From: Planctomycetes bacterium syqfu
GTDB lineage: Bacteria > Planctomycetota > Phycisphaerae > Phycisphaerales > Phycisphaeraceae
Assembly: GCA_020974905.1 (NCBI GenBank)
Contig: CP087563.1
Coordinates: 3,348,001 to 3,412,000 of the forward strand
DNA length: 64,000 bases
Direction: 5' to 3'
Each line of letters opens with the position of its first letter. Position 1 is the stretch's first letter. A program made the translations under genes and the position numbers. The notes under the pieces were generated by a model that was not told where the DNA came from, did not search any database, and saw nothing but the letters and a program-made list of their open reading frames with translations. Positions 36,127 to 46,376 of this stretch are shown piece by piece.

Positions 36127-39100
36127 TCAAGGCTGCATAGTGCTGAAAATAAACCAACCTAACAGCACCGAAGCCGCAGACAATACACCCACCAAACCAA
36201 CCTTCAATTTGAAGATACGTCGAATAGACGCTGCCTTTGCTTCCAGAGGTTTCAAAGCTTTTTTCGCAGATGCTGCGGCAGATGTCTCTCCAGCAATTGA
36301 AACGACCGACTCGAGGAATTGGACATGTTCTATCAGATTCACCTGACTCCATTGAACTGCGGCATCAAGCGTCAGAAGTGCCTCGACAGCTGCAACACGA
36401 ACTTGGGCTCCATAGGTCTCCATCTGTCCAGTTTGGGCCAATTGCTTTAAGCAATGCTCAAACTCTTTGCATGCATATGCGTGAAGGTCTTGAGGTGGTT
36501 CTGCAATCTGGCTTCGGATGCGTTCACAGAGACGTGTGACTTGATCACGTATCTCCTTAGCTTGGGTAAGCTGTTGACGTGCCTTGGCCTGTGCGCGTTT
36601 CCATTTTTCTTGTAACGTTGGCGGAGCAACTCGCAACTTCAGTGCCTTGGTCGCCTTTTCAAGATGAGGTATCGCAACACCAAGCTTCGTTGCGCCTTGC
36701 TTGCTTTTTTCCAAGTCATTGCTGATCCCCTTATCATTAGGATCAAAGTCGTTTGCAACTACTGCATAAGGAAGTGTTTCCCGAAATGCATGTTTTCTGG
36801 CTTGTTCTGCACAGTTCTGTGCGGCATCCAGTTTTGCGCCACATGTACTGCAAAACATCATTGGGATATCACGGTAGGTGTATCGCACCAAACTAGCTCC
36901 CACCCGATGCCCACAGCCAAAACATTCCTGGTGAGCGTGCCTTCCCATCCGTAACGACTCACGTGCCCTCTCAATGCCATTGATGCGATCGATGATCTCA
37001 TCGTGACTGAGCGACATCAGCTTGTCAAAGGCTGCGTCTAGTAGTACCTGCAGTGCTTTCTCACCTGTGTCTGTTATGGATTTCCATAGGTCGATACCCT
37101 TAAGGCACAAGCAGAGCCCAATGCAGTGATGAACAACAGCCAACATATCCTGCGAAAGGTCATCTCCATGGGTAAGAATGACATCCTCAAGAGCTGGGAT
37201 TGCCTTGTCCCAATTCCGTGCCTCCCTATCAACACGAATATTCTCAAGAGCCTCGAGAATCGAAACGGGAAGATGCCAGTAGCCCTTTTTGCACCAGTCA
37301 AATCCACTGTTTGCGTTCTCTTTAAAATTTTCCCCTACTGAAGTAGCACGTTCTTTGACCACATCCCCCGTGGCAAGTGACGAAATCAGGCTGACTAATT
37401 GCTGTGCTCCCTGCCAGTCTTCTGTCTTCCTGGCAAAGGGAAGAACACAATCAAGCAATGTGTCCGCCGCGAGATCATGTAGTCCTGCGCGTGTTACATT
37501 GTTTTGAGGTAGGAAAGTATCAATGACTGCCAGGTGCTTGGATATTTCTGTATGGAGTCGGCGGATAAGATGACCGGCATGCTGTGGATCGGCCTTGGCC
37601 TGCTGTTCAGCGGTCCTACAGATCCTCTTGATTTCCTGACCGGCGATGTCAGCACCTTTCTCGACTGCCGCATCTTTCTGGTGTTTATCGAACGGTGATT
37701 TGTGAAGCTGAGCGATATACCGTTTGGCTTGCTGCGTCTGATTGCGCTTCAGCGATTCGGCTGCGAGCGTCACGTTGATTTGAAGCAGACAGTTGGGCAG
37801 ATCAGAAATAACGGACCGTACAGCATGATCCGTCAATGTCGGATCATCCAGCTCTTTTGCCCGGTGTCTGAGATACTCCAACATCCCGTCAGTTGAAAGG
37901 GCGATGTGCCAGTAACGTAGAGCTTGATGCCAATCTTCATCTTGACTTTTGGGTAGCTGTTGACTGTCATTGGCTGCATGAAACTCTGCATCTAAGGCAC
38001 GCGTATGATGCCAAATAGCTAGATTGTGTGCAGCTATGCAGTTCTGCCGTTTATGAGCAGCCTTGCCACCTAACTGGCCCTGCCACGTTTGAACCGCCTG
38101 CTTTAACTCAGGTCCACAAAGCATCCGACCATCATGCTCCGGGGTAGGCCAAAACCAGAACAACTCATTGACAAATTGTTCCGTAGGATTTGTCAGAAGC
38201 CGATCCAAGGCCTTCTTACGCTGCTCGACATCAGGTGTTGGGGCCAATGCCAGAGGAAAACCATCCAACTCATTGAGGAGCTGGCCTGCCGCAATGCGAA
38301 TCGCGCGTTGTTTCTCACGATTGCGGACAACGTTGGGCTCAACGTCTACTGCCACGTTCAGGATTCGAAACATATTTGCCCGGTATCTGCCATACCAATC
38401 ACTACACCACTCCTTCACATTCCCATGCATGTCGTACAGGCCCCAGGCATTGGCCTGCTTCTGACCCACAGGATGCGTCTTTTTATCACTGTTTGCATCG
38501 TACCATCCCATATCATCCAAGCGACCCGTTCCTCCATACGTGCCCGTTCTTCCCGCGCGGCATGCGTACTCCCATTCGGCTTCTGTTGGCAAACGATATG
38601 TCAAGCCATCACGTTGGCTTAACTTCTGACAAAATGCAATAGCATCATTCCAACTAACATTTTCTACTGGAAGATTCGCTTCGCCCTTAAAATGGCTCGG
38701 ATTGTTTCCCATGACAGCTTCCCACTGCTCCTGCGTTACCTCTGTCGTCTGCATCAAAAACGCATGGCTGAGCCGAACTTGGCATTGAGACTCCATATCA
38801 TTATCATGCCCAAATTCATTTGACGGGCTACCCATTTTAAAATTGCCAGAAGGAATATAAGTAAATTTCATCTCGAAGCTATTGATGAGTACCTGCCCCA
38901 CATCCGTGGGAAGCAATTCACGCTTCAGCTTCCGATAAAGTGCCAAACCGTCCTGCTGCCCTGGGTTTAACTTCAACATTGTGGCCAGTGGATTTAACGC
39001 TTTAATTTTCACATGATGATCGCGTTTCGGCTGGGATTGCGAAAACAGAATGGCCGACATTAGATCACAACAATCCTTGATGTGACGGCCATTCGGGTAG

Positions 39101-39597
39101 GATTTGAGGTAATTAAAGAGCTTGCTATGGTCCCCTGTGTTCATTGCCAATAGGGATTGATCATAGCGATAGTCCTCAAGCAGGTTTGCCCCTCGCTGCC
39201 GAAGGGATTGGCTACTAGATCCCAGTGAAGCTAAAGTCTCCTCTAGACCGGCTGCATCTTTGGACTGCAACTGACGTTCACCACGCACCAGCAATAACTG
39301 CGTCTTGGCCAAACCATCTTTCGATACGACTTGCACATATCGCTCAAGCCCCGTCTCAATCAAGTTCAGATCAACATGTGAACCATAATTTTCTGGTAAA
39401 GTGCCACACAAGCGATGCACAATCGTCTGTGTATGACGACCTCTTGGATAGGCAGACAGGTATTTACCCATGAAATCAAGGTCGTTCTGCTTGGATGCAC
39501 GATACCACGACAACTCTCGGCGTGGACCTTCAGACAATGCAATGTAGGCCGTTTCCATACACACCAACAAGCCCAAAGCAACGACCAGTTTCCACAT
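36127..39597 (-). CDS. Chimera: truncated FGE-like domain fused to zinc-ribbon co-chaperone protein
   Basis: 1156 residues. Residues 1-403 are paralogous to the next gene: same signal anchor, then an FGE-like domain up to GNVKEWCSDWYG. The domain then breaks off before its RVxRGGSW end. From M409 (38373) a different protein begins: MFRILNVAVDVEPNVVRNRE, ending FVNELFWFWPTPE, a start I associate with Hsp70-linked co-chaperone proteins. Long helical repeats follow, a four-cysteine zinc ribbon near residues 887-925 (ECFGCG, then MMFCSTCG) and a C-terminal membrane helix (KVGLVGVLSAASVLLGWFIF). Likely a gene fusion caused by recombination. Confidence 0.75.
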   Translation of the reverse strand: MWKLVVALGLLVCMETAYIALSEGPRRELSWYRASKQNDLDFMGKYLSAYPRGRHTQTIVHRLCGTLPENYGSHVDLNLIETGLERYVQVVSKDGLAKTQLLLVRGERQLQSKDAAGLEETLASLGSSSQSLRQRGANLLEDYRYDQSLLAMNTGDHSKLFNYLKSYPNGRHIKDCCDLMSAILFSQSQPKRDHHVKIKALNPLATMLKLNPGQQDGLALYRKLKRELLPTDVGQVLINSFEMKFTYIPSGNFKMGSPSNEFGHDNDMESQCQVRLSHAFLMQTTEVTQEQWEAVMGNNPSHFKGEANLPVENVSWNDAIAFCQKLSQRDGLTYRLPTEAEWEYACRAGRTGTYGGTGRLDDMGWYDANSDKKTHPVGQKQANAWGLYDMHGNVKEWCSDWYGRYRANMFRILNVAVDVEPNVVRNREKQRAIRIAAGQLLNELDGFPLALAPTPDVEQRKKALDRLLTNPTEQFVNELFWFWPTPEHDGRMLCGPELKQAVQTWQGQLGGKAAHKRQNCIAAHNLAIWHHTRALDAEFHAANDSQQLPKSQDEDWHQALRYWHIALSTDGMLEYLRHRAKELDDPTLTDHAVRSVISDLPNCLLQINVTLAAESLKRNQTQQAKRYIAQLHKSPFDKHQKDAAVEKGADIAGQEIKRICRTAEQQAKADPQHAGHLIRRLHTEISKHLAVIDTFLPQNNVTRAGLHDLAADTLLDCVLPFARKTEDWQGAQQLVSLISSLATGDVVKERATSVGENFKENANSGFDWCKKGYWHLPVSILEALENIRVDREARNWDKAIPALEDVILTHGDDLSQDMLAVVHHCIGLCLCLKGIDLWKSITDTGEKALQVLLDAAFDKLMSLSHDEIIDRINGIERARESLRMGRHAHQECFGCGHRVGASLVRYTYRDIPMMFCSTCGAKLDAAQNCAEQARKHAFRETLPYAVVANDFDPNDKGISNDLEKSKQGATKLGVAIPHLEKATKALKLRVAPPTLQEKWKRAQAKARQQLTQAKEIRDQVTRLCERIRSQIAEPPQDLHAYACKEFEHCLKQLAQTGQMETYGAQVRVAAVEALLTLDAAVQWSQVNLIEHVQFLESVVSIAGETSAAASAKKALKPLEAKAASIRRIFKLKVGLVGVLSAASVLLGWFIFSTMQP

Positions 39598-39618
39598 GGC
39601 AAAAGCCCCGCTTTCATT

Positions 39619-40845
39619 CTACAAAGTAGAACTTAGGTGGTCACCACCAGCAACTGATGGCGGGATTTGGACGCCCCCATAACTGATTCCGCGGCGCCAC
39701 CAGTGCAGTTGTGACTCAAATGCCCCACGCAATGACGGATCCTTACTGATAGCTTCCTCAAGAAGATCAGCAGCAGTCGAGAGGCCTGCCTGTGACTGGG
39801 CCTGCTTCAAAGCCTGAGTCAAAGCCACTTTCGCTTCGGCCTTAAAATCATGCGGTGATATGGCAGGAACAACAGTCTTAGGTCTGTTTGTGGAACTGCT
39901 TTTGCTCAACATGAACCTGTCGCCATCTGGGCTGGGAACCCAACGATCCAGATCCGTCAAAAGTTCGGTGGCATTGGAATATCGATCTTCCGGACGAGTC
40001 GCTAGACAGCGATGAATGATGGATTCCAGTCCAGGATCCACATTTGAGTTATAGCGGCTGGGTGGGCTGAGGGGCCGCATGAAACGCTCGGGTTTTTCAA
40101 AGTCACGCTCATTCAGGCCCGGAAAAGGCATGCGATCAGTCAACAGTAAGTAGAGGGTTGTCCCAACTGCCCATATGTCGCTGGCTGGTGAATCGTTGCT
40201 CATAGAGAACGCCTCGGGTGCTTTGAAACCAAGAGTGCCACGGCAACTTACAAGAAGCGTCATCGGATTAACGCGTTTGGCCAAACCAAAGTCACTGAGA
40301 CGGGCCTGAATGCCATGTGGCTGGTAGTGAATGAGGATATTGGCTGGTTTGATGTCGCGGTGTACGATTGGCGGTTGCATTTCATGTGCAACAGCCAAAG
40401 CACGGCAAACCTGGCGAATGATATCGACTGCTTCCGTAACGGGCATCAGTTGGACATCAAAAGAACGCCAACGGCGATCAAGGGTTCCGCCAGCGGCGTA
40501 TTCCATCGTAAAATAGCCTGTTAAACCGTGCTTCCCTGGAACAGCATCTGCATCATAAACCCGAACAATATTGGGGTGCTCTAGTTCAGAAAGAGTTCTG
40601 GCTTCATCCAGCCAACCGTGAACTTCTTCGATACTATCAGCCGGAGCTTTAAAGATCTTCATCGCCTGCCCGCGCTTCTCTGGCTTGACGGTCGGACATT
40701 CCATCTCAAACGGATTAGACGGTATCAGGTTGTGCTTGAGTGTACCTTTCTTTTTGCCGAACATGCTGCCGAGCTTGACCATGCGCTTGGCGACAGTAGT
40801 CTGCATCATCAAGCCATTGCCGAAAGCTTGCTTTTCGAGCCACAC
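39619..40845 (-). CDS. Ser/Thr protein kinase (STPK), possibly 5'-interrupted
   Basis: 408 residues from GTG 40845. Catalytic residues are present: K63 in AMKIF, E81, HRD at 162-164 (VHRDIKPANIL), DFG at 185-187 (SDFGLAK), a GTLGFKAPEAF activation segment and SDIWAVG. No glycine-rich GxGxxG loop is recognisable before K63. A TGA lies directly before the GTG in the same frame, and coding-like sequence continues upstream, so the native protein may be longer. The C-terminal 80 residues are helical. First gene of the chaperone cluster; it would phosphorylate cluster proteins or respond to stress. Confidence 0.8.
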   Translation of the reverse strand: MWLEKQAFGNGLMMQTTVAKRMVKLGSMFGKKKGTLKHNLIPSNPFEMECPTVKPEKRGQAMKIFKAPADSIEEVHGWLDEARTLSELEHPNIVRVYDADAVPGKHGLTGYFTMEYAAGGTLDRRWRSFDVQLMPVTEAVDIIRQVCRALAVAHEMQPPIVHRDIKPANILIHYQPHGIQARLSDFGLAKRVNPMTLLVSCRGTLGFKAPEAFSMSNDSPASDIWAVGTTLYLLLTDRMPFPGLNERDFEKPERFMRPLSPPSRYNSNVDPGLESIIHRCLATRPEDRYSNATELLTDLDRWVPSPDGDRFMLSKSSSTNRPKTVVPAISPHDFKAEAKVALTQALKQAQSQAGLSTAADLLEEAISKDPSLRGAFESQLHWWRRGISYGGVQIPPSVAGGDHLSSTL

Positions 40846-41001
40846 TCAAAACGGTGCAACATCCAGACTGGTGATCCTGGTTTGATCGCCCTGCTTTTCA
40901 TCTTCCAGCCATCGGTCAAAATAAGCATAGACTTGGTTAATCAAGTCGATCGTTCCTTGAGCGATATCTGTCCGCATTTCCTTGAACTGATCTCGCCATG
41001 C
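40846..41001 (-). pseudogene. In-frame upstream extension of the kinase gene
   Basis: In the same frame as the kinase, and separated from it only by TGA (40848-40846), the sequence reads [19 protein letters not shown] and YAYFDRWLEDEKQGDQ. A possible ATG at 40977 has AAGGA nearby. This is either the true N-terminus of the kinase interrupted by a nonsense change, or the end of another truncated gene with TGA-GTG coupling. It is cut by LamG-like sequence at about 41000. Confidence 0.5.
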
Positions 41002-41330
41002 TCACCGTCACCCCACCTGCCAACCTCAACGACGGACTCGTTGCCCACCGGACTTTTGACAGTGATCACTATCACACAGCAGTCGACAATACCGGCAATG
41101 GACACGACGGATACATCCATCATGCTGACCACGAAGAAGGATACATTGATCAATCCCTTGAGTTTGATGGCTGGGATGATTATGTCAGCGTTGCCCCGAT
41201 GGACATTCTTGCAGATGATGGTTTACGTACCGATGAACTGACGATTTCAGCCTGGATCAATGCCGATGATTTCGGCACCAGCGATGCACACCTCATCTCC
41301 AAAGCGGATGGCACATCTTCGGATGATCGT
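40998..41330 (+). pseudogene. LamG-domain gene fragment
   Basis: Encodes an N-terminal piece of a concanavalin-like LamG domain: [65 protein letters not shown]. At about 41330 it switches in frame to IS3 transposase sequence, so the domain is truncated. There is no signal peptide at this end. It is a leftover of a secreted or surface gene disrupted by IS activity, pointing away from the kinase gene. Confidence 0.65.
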
Positions 41331-41594
41331 GGCGTGCAATATGCCTGTGGTGATTATCAGCAATTGCTCGATCAACATCAGATCACCTGTAGCATGAGTC
41401 GCAAAGGTAACTGTTTGGACAATGCGGTGACAGAGAGTTTTTGCAACGCTCAAGACGGAGTTGATCCATCGTGAGCATTACACCACCCGTCAGGAAGCAC
41501 GCAATGCGGTGTTCGAATACATCGAAGTGTTTTATGGCTACACAGTTCATTGAACTACCAAACCCCAGAAGCCTACGCAAAAAGTCTCAATTAA
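41331..41594 (+). pseudogene. IS3-family OrfB C-terminal remnant
   Basis: [36 protein letters not shown], then after a frameshift [27 protein letters not shown] and, after a second shift, SLNYQTPEAYAKSLN before TAA at 41592-41594. It is the C-terminal third of an IS3-type transposase with two frameshifts. A TGTCCACCATGCATGGGG stretch at about 41604-41621 may be the element end. It differs in sequence from the IS3 pieces at 15 and 20 kb. Confidence 0.7.
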
Positions 41595-41654
41595 TCCACA
41601 GCAGTGTCCACCATGCATGGGGAAGACCAAATCTTAAATTCGCCAAGCACAACA

Positions 41655-44600
41655 GTTTCAATCCGCGCTCCCGTGTAGGGAGCGACTTGCCTGCCGAGCT
41701 GAAAGGTTGGCAGGGACAAGTTTCAATCCGCGCTCCCGTGTAGGGAGCGACAGTATGGCGGCAATCCCAATACCTATCGTCCAGGGGTTTCAATCCGCGC
41801 TCCCGTGTAGGGAGCGACCATCATGTGCGGGTGTAACATAGACATGTCAAAGTTTCAATCCGCGCTCCCGTGTAGGGAGCGACGACAGGTGGCTGTAGTT
41901 CTACGCGGCAAGATGGGTTTCAATCCGCGCTCCCGTGTAGGGAGCGACGAAGTCCAGACGGAAACGCTGATTTGTCAAGAATGTTTCAATCCGCGCTCCC
42001 GTGTAGGGAGCGACCAGTTACACGGCGTTCAGATGACACGCCGAGAATGTTTCAATCCGCGCTCCCGTGTAGGGAGCGACGTGAGAATGCCAAACCCACA
42101 ACCGCCGAGAAAGTTTCAATCCGCGCTCCCGTGTAGGGAGCGACATATCGGGCGTGAGCCCGGGGACTTGCTGACATTGTTTCAATCCGCGCTCCCGTGT
42201 AGGGAGCGACCAGCAGGAAGGGCGCGATCTGGCGCACCTGGTGTTTCAATCCGCGCTCCCGTGTAGGGAGCGACCTGATGGCATCCTTGGTGATCATGCC
42301 CTTGGTCTGTTTCAATCCGCGCTCCCGTGTAGGGAGCGACATGACGAACGCCCAACACAAACAGGCCCACACCCAGTTTCAATCCGCGCTCCCGTGTAGG
42401 GAGCGACCCAGCAGGCCCAGCCATCCGTAGTCATCTTCCTGTTTCAATCCGCGCTCCCGTGTAGGGAGCGACCAAGCAACGCGCCCATTATCTGGTACGC
42501 AAGCGGTTTCAATCCGCGCTCCCGTGTAGGGAGCGACACCCGGGCCATGATGCTGCGGCATTCCTGGCCTTGTTTCAATCCGCGCTCCCGTGTAGGGAGC
42601 GACTTCTGGCCGCAAGACTGCCACCATCACAGTGACAGTTTCAATCCGCGCTCCCGTGTAGGGAGCGACGCCAAATATCAGCTTGCCAAACCGGGCGTCA
42701 ATGTTTCAATCCGCGCTCCCGTGTAGGGAGCGACGATGGCACAGTCACCAGTCTGTGCGTCCACTTTGGTTTCAATCCGCGCTCCCGTGTAGGGAGCGAC
42801 CCTGGACAGCTTGAGCCAGGGCGTTGGTGCCTTGTTTCAATCCGCGCTCCCGTGTAGGGAGCGACCACGGCCACTTCCAGCAAGTCTGACGCAACCGAGT
42901 TTCAATCCGCGCTCCCGTGTAGGGAGCGACGGCTTTAATTGCCCGTTGAATATCCTTTGACGCGTTTCAATCCGCGCTCCCGTGTAGGGAGCGACCAACG
43001 ACTGGGATGATGAGTGCGTTACCACCATTGTTTCAATCCGCGCTCCCGTGTAGGGAGCGACCAAAGGCATGGGCAAAGACGCAGCGTTCATCCTGGTTTC
43101 AATCCGCGCTCCCGTGTAGGGAGCGACGTAGATATCTCGTTTGTTATGTCGAAAGAAATTGTTTCAATCCGCGCTCCCGTGTAGGGAGCGACTCCCACCC
43201 ACCGAACAAAGATTATCGTTTTGCATGTTTCAATCCGCGCTCCCGTGTAGGGAGCGACTACTCCCCGCTACGTCATGGTGGACGGATACCTTGTTTCAAT
43301 CCGCGCTCCCGTGTAGGGAGCGACCCAGTCGGTTCGGTACTTTCGTCGCCGGGTTCTTGTTTCAATCCGCGCTCCCGTGTAGGGAGCGACCAGGCTGCGA
43401 ATGGACGTGTTTGTGCTATCAACGGTTTCAATCCGCGCTCCCGTGTAGGGAGCGACAGCTGGATGCTTGTTTCATCAATGTGCCGGTGATGTTTCAATCC
43501 GCGCTCCCGTGTAGGGAGCGACGCGATGGAAGCGACAATGCCAAGGCCGTGTGCATGTTTCAATCCGCGCTCCCGTGTAGGGAGCGACCAATAACAACAA
43601 AAACGGCTCTGCGAATGTTGGTTTCAATCCGCGCTCCCGTGTAGGGAGCGACGGCCAGTTCTGTAAACGGCAACAATGACGCACAGGTTTCAATCCGCGC
43701 TCCCGTGTAGGGAGCGACGAAACAAGACCTAGCCATTAACCCAATTTGAAAGGTTTCAATCCGCGCTCCCGTGTAGGGAGCGACTGGTCCAGTATGCCGG
43801 TATTCCAGTCTCTTGCGTGTTTCAATCCGCGCTCCCGTGTAGGGAGCGACGTGAAAACCCGTCAAACGATGGATTTCTTCGACAGTTTCAATCCGCGCTC
43901 CCGTGTAGGGAGCGACGTTTATGTTTGTCAAATATATACAACAATCAATGTTTCAATCCGCGCTCCCGTGTAGGGAGCGACCCCGTCACGGTAAAATGCT
44001 TTGGACGAATGAATTGTTTCAATCCGCGCTCCCGTGTAGGGAGCGACACCAAACGCCTTGGCAAAGCGGATCATGCGGTTGTTTCAATCCGCGCTCCCGT
44101 GTAGGGAGCGACGATCATGTCGATGGCTTGTGTGTTTTCCGGGCTGTTTCAATCCGCGCTCCCGTGTAGGGAGCGACGTTTTTCGTTATTGGACTAGACA
44201 TTAATTTTAGAGTTTCAATCCGCGCTCCCGTGTAGGGAGCGACTACGGTGTTCTACGGACAACACCACCGTAAGACAGGTTTCAATCCGCGCTCCCGTGT
44301 AGGGAGCGACGTTTTCAGGCCGGTGGTGTTTTCAGCAGTCATGGTGTTTCAATCCGCGCTCCCGTGTAGGGAGCGACTAGTGTTCTCAATTAAACTACAT
44401 CTTTATACCAATGTTTCAATCCGCGCTCCCGTGTAGGGAGCGACGCACTGCGTCACACCTTTGCTACACGTGCTGTAGTTTCAATCCGCGCTCCCGTGTA
44501 GGGAGCGACCATGGTCAGGTAGTCACAAAAAACCTTAATGGCTGTTTCAATCCGCGCTCCCGTGTAGGGAGCGACGTTTCATTTCTGGAACTCCTTCCAC

Positions 44601-45825
44601 ACCAGGGTGTTTCAATCCGCGCTCCCGTGTAGGGAGCGACAGGTTGGCGTTCGCTACGTTGCCAAGACCTGCAAGTTTCAATCCGCGCTCCCGTGTAGGG
44701 AGCGACCAAGCATGCCTATGACTGCTTAATCGACTCCATGTTTCAATCCGCGCTCCCGTGTAGGGAGCGACGAAGCGTTGACCGCAAAAACCGTTGGCCG
44801 TGGACTTGTTTCAATCCGCGCTCCCGTGTAGGGAGCGACATCGGTCATGGCCGTCATGCTGGTTATGCTGATGTTTCAATCCGCGCTCCCGTGTAGGGAG
44901 CGACACATGTATATGAAGCATTGTTCTGGTTGTGGTGGTTTCAATCCGCGCTCCCGTGTAGGGAGCGACATGTTTTCAGCTGCGTTGACTTGTGCCATTA
45001 TTTGTTTCAATCCGCGCTCCCGTGTAGGGAGCGACCCCATCTCTGCGGTGGTCATGTTGATCGGCAACGTGTTTCAATCCGCGCTCCCGTGTAGGGAGCG
45101 ACTGCCCTTGGCGGTCTGCTCTGCTGTCGTGATGGTGTTTCAATCCGCGCTCCCGTGTAGGGAGCGACCAGTTCGGCTCTTTTCACTCTCACTGACCGAA
45201 GGTTTCAATCCGCGCTCCCGTGTAGGGAGCGACAACGAGGTGGTTGAGATGACGCACGAGCCGCGTGTTTCAATCCGCGCTCCCGTGTAGGGAGCGACAC
45301 CAGAAAATGCAATATCAAATGCATCTGGAGAAGTTTCAATCCGCGCTCCCGTGTAGGGAGCGACTCGCATCCCCACTGATCTGCACCGTGTTTGCTTGTT
45401 TCAATCCGCGCTCCCGTGTAGGGAGCGACGGTCAGTAACGTGGCGCGTGGTAGTGGGATTCATTGTTTCAATCCGCGCTCCCGTGTAGGGAGCGACAGCA
45501 CAATCCATCAACAACAACTTTGCTTCCTGGTTTCAATCCGCGCTCCCGTGTAGGGAGCGACGCCAGTGCCTGGGCCGTTGAACGATGCCAGCCTGTTTCA
45601 ATCCGCGCTCCCGTGTAGGGAGCGACCTGCGTCATCAACATCAACGACCATGCCAGGCTGTTTCAATCCGCGCTCCCGTGTAGGGAGCGACGCACAAGTT
45701 GATTGGATGCTTCTGGCCTGGTAACTGGTTTCAATCCGCGCTCCCGTGTAGGGAGCGACGCAATGTCTTGAAAGTCTTCACCGACAATACCAAGTTTCAA
45801 TCCGCGCTCCCGTGTAGGGAGCGAC
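41655..45825 (-). CRISPR. CRISPR array, type I-C repeats, about 64 repeats / 63 spacers
   Basis: A 32-bp repeat (on + strand GTTTCAATCCGCGCTCCC then GTGTAGGGAGCGAC) recurs every 64-68 bp. By hand count there are 64 copies, first at 41655 and last at 45794, with 63 spacers of 32-36 bp. Read on the minus strand the repeat ends ATTGAAAC, the usual type I-C crRNA orientation; a 7-bp stem CGCTCCC/GGGAGCG with loop GTGTA is the Cas5c cleavage hairpin. Transcription is therefore leftward, with the leader next to cas2. I saw no degenerate repeat at either end. Confidence 0.97.
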
Positions 45826-46030
45826 GCCTTTACTTTAAGTACTGAAAAGCACAGAAGCAAAAGTCAATACATCGCGAACCAGACCGACATAATGGCCCAA
45901 ATGACATAAATTGCTTTCAAGAACAATCTATTCACTTTTCAAAGAGCATGTTAAAACAAACGCGAACCTACCAGGAAAATCATGCGCGCTGGACATTCGC
46001 ATGACTTCACATCAAAACGTGGAAGGTGCA
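45826..46030 (-). promoter_or_regulatory. CRISPR leader region
   Basis: The 205 bp between the last repeat and cas2 are AT-rich and hold no credible gene. Given array orientation and cas position, this is the leader: promoter of the pre-crRNA and the site of new spacer integration. Specific promoter boxes could not be fixed with confidence. Confidence 0.7.
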
Positions 46031-46321
46031 TCACACGATCAATGGCCCCTCAAAATCAACAGCTGGTTTGACACCCACATGTTCAACACGGCGTTTCCAG
46101 TTGGCACCAAGATAGTAATACCGTAGGCTGTCCTTGGATGGATCTATCGTCTGTTCCAACTCATGTTTGAGCGTAGCCCATTGTGCTGGATCAATCGTAC
46201 ACTCAAAAACGGAAAACTGTACACGTTGTCCGTAGTCCAAGCAGGCTTTGGCAACTTTGCGCAGGCGTCGTTTGCCAGCGGGTGTTGTGGTTGCCACATC
46301 GTATGTAATTAACACGAGCAT
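46031..46321 (-). CDS. cas2: CRISPR adaptation endonuclease Cas2
   Basis: 96 residues of normal Cas2 length. The N-terminus [20 protein letters not shown] has the conserved strand-end Asp (YDV), followed by [14 protein letters not shown]. Cas2 dimers bridge two Cas1 dimers in the integrase that captures spacers. It is the last cas gene, beside the leader. The C-terminus ends [13 protein letters not shown] as in type I-C loci. Confidence 0.95.
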   Translation of the reverse strand: MLVLITYDVATTTPAGKRRLRKVAKACLDYGQRVQFSVFECTIDPAQWATLKHELEQTIDPSKDSLRYYYLGANWKRRVEHVGVKPAVDFEGPLIV

Positions 46322-46376
46322 GATGCATCCCCATGGTTGATCTACTTATTTCATGTCACAGGCCAATCATGGCACT

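Noticed and set aside
41640-45860. Many short open frames on both strands across the CRISPR array
   Set aside because: All repeat the same translated repeat sequence; they are artefacts of the array.
45911-46126. Small + strand frame in the CRISPR leader
   Set aside because: It overlaps cas2 on the other strand, has no recognisable content and lies in the AT-rich leader.
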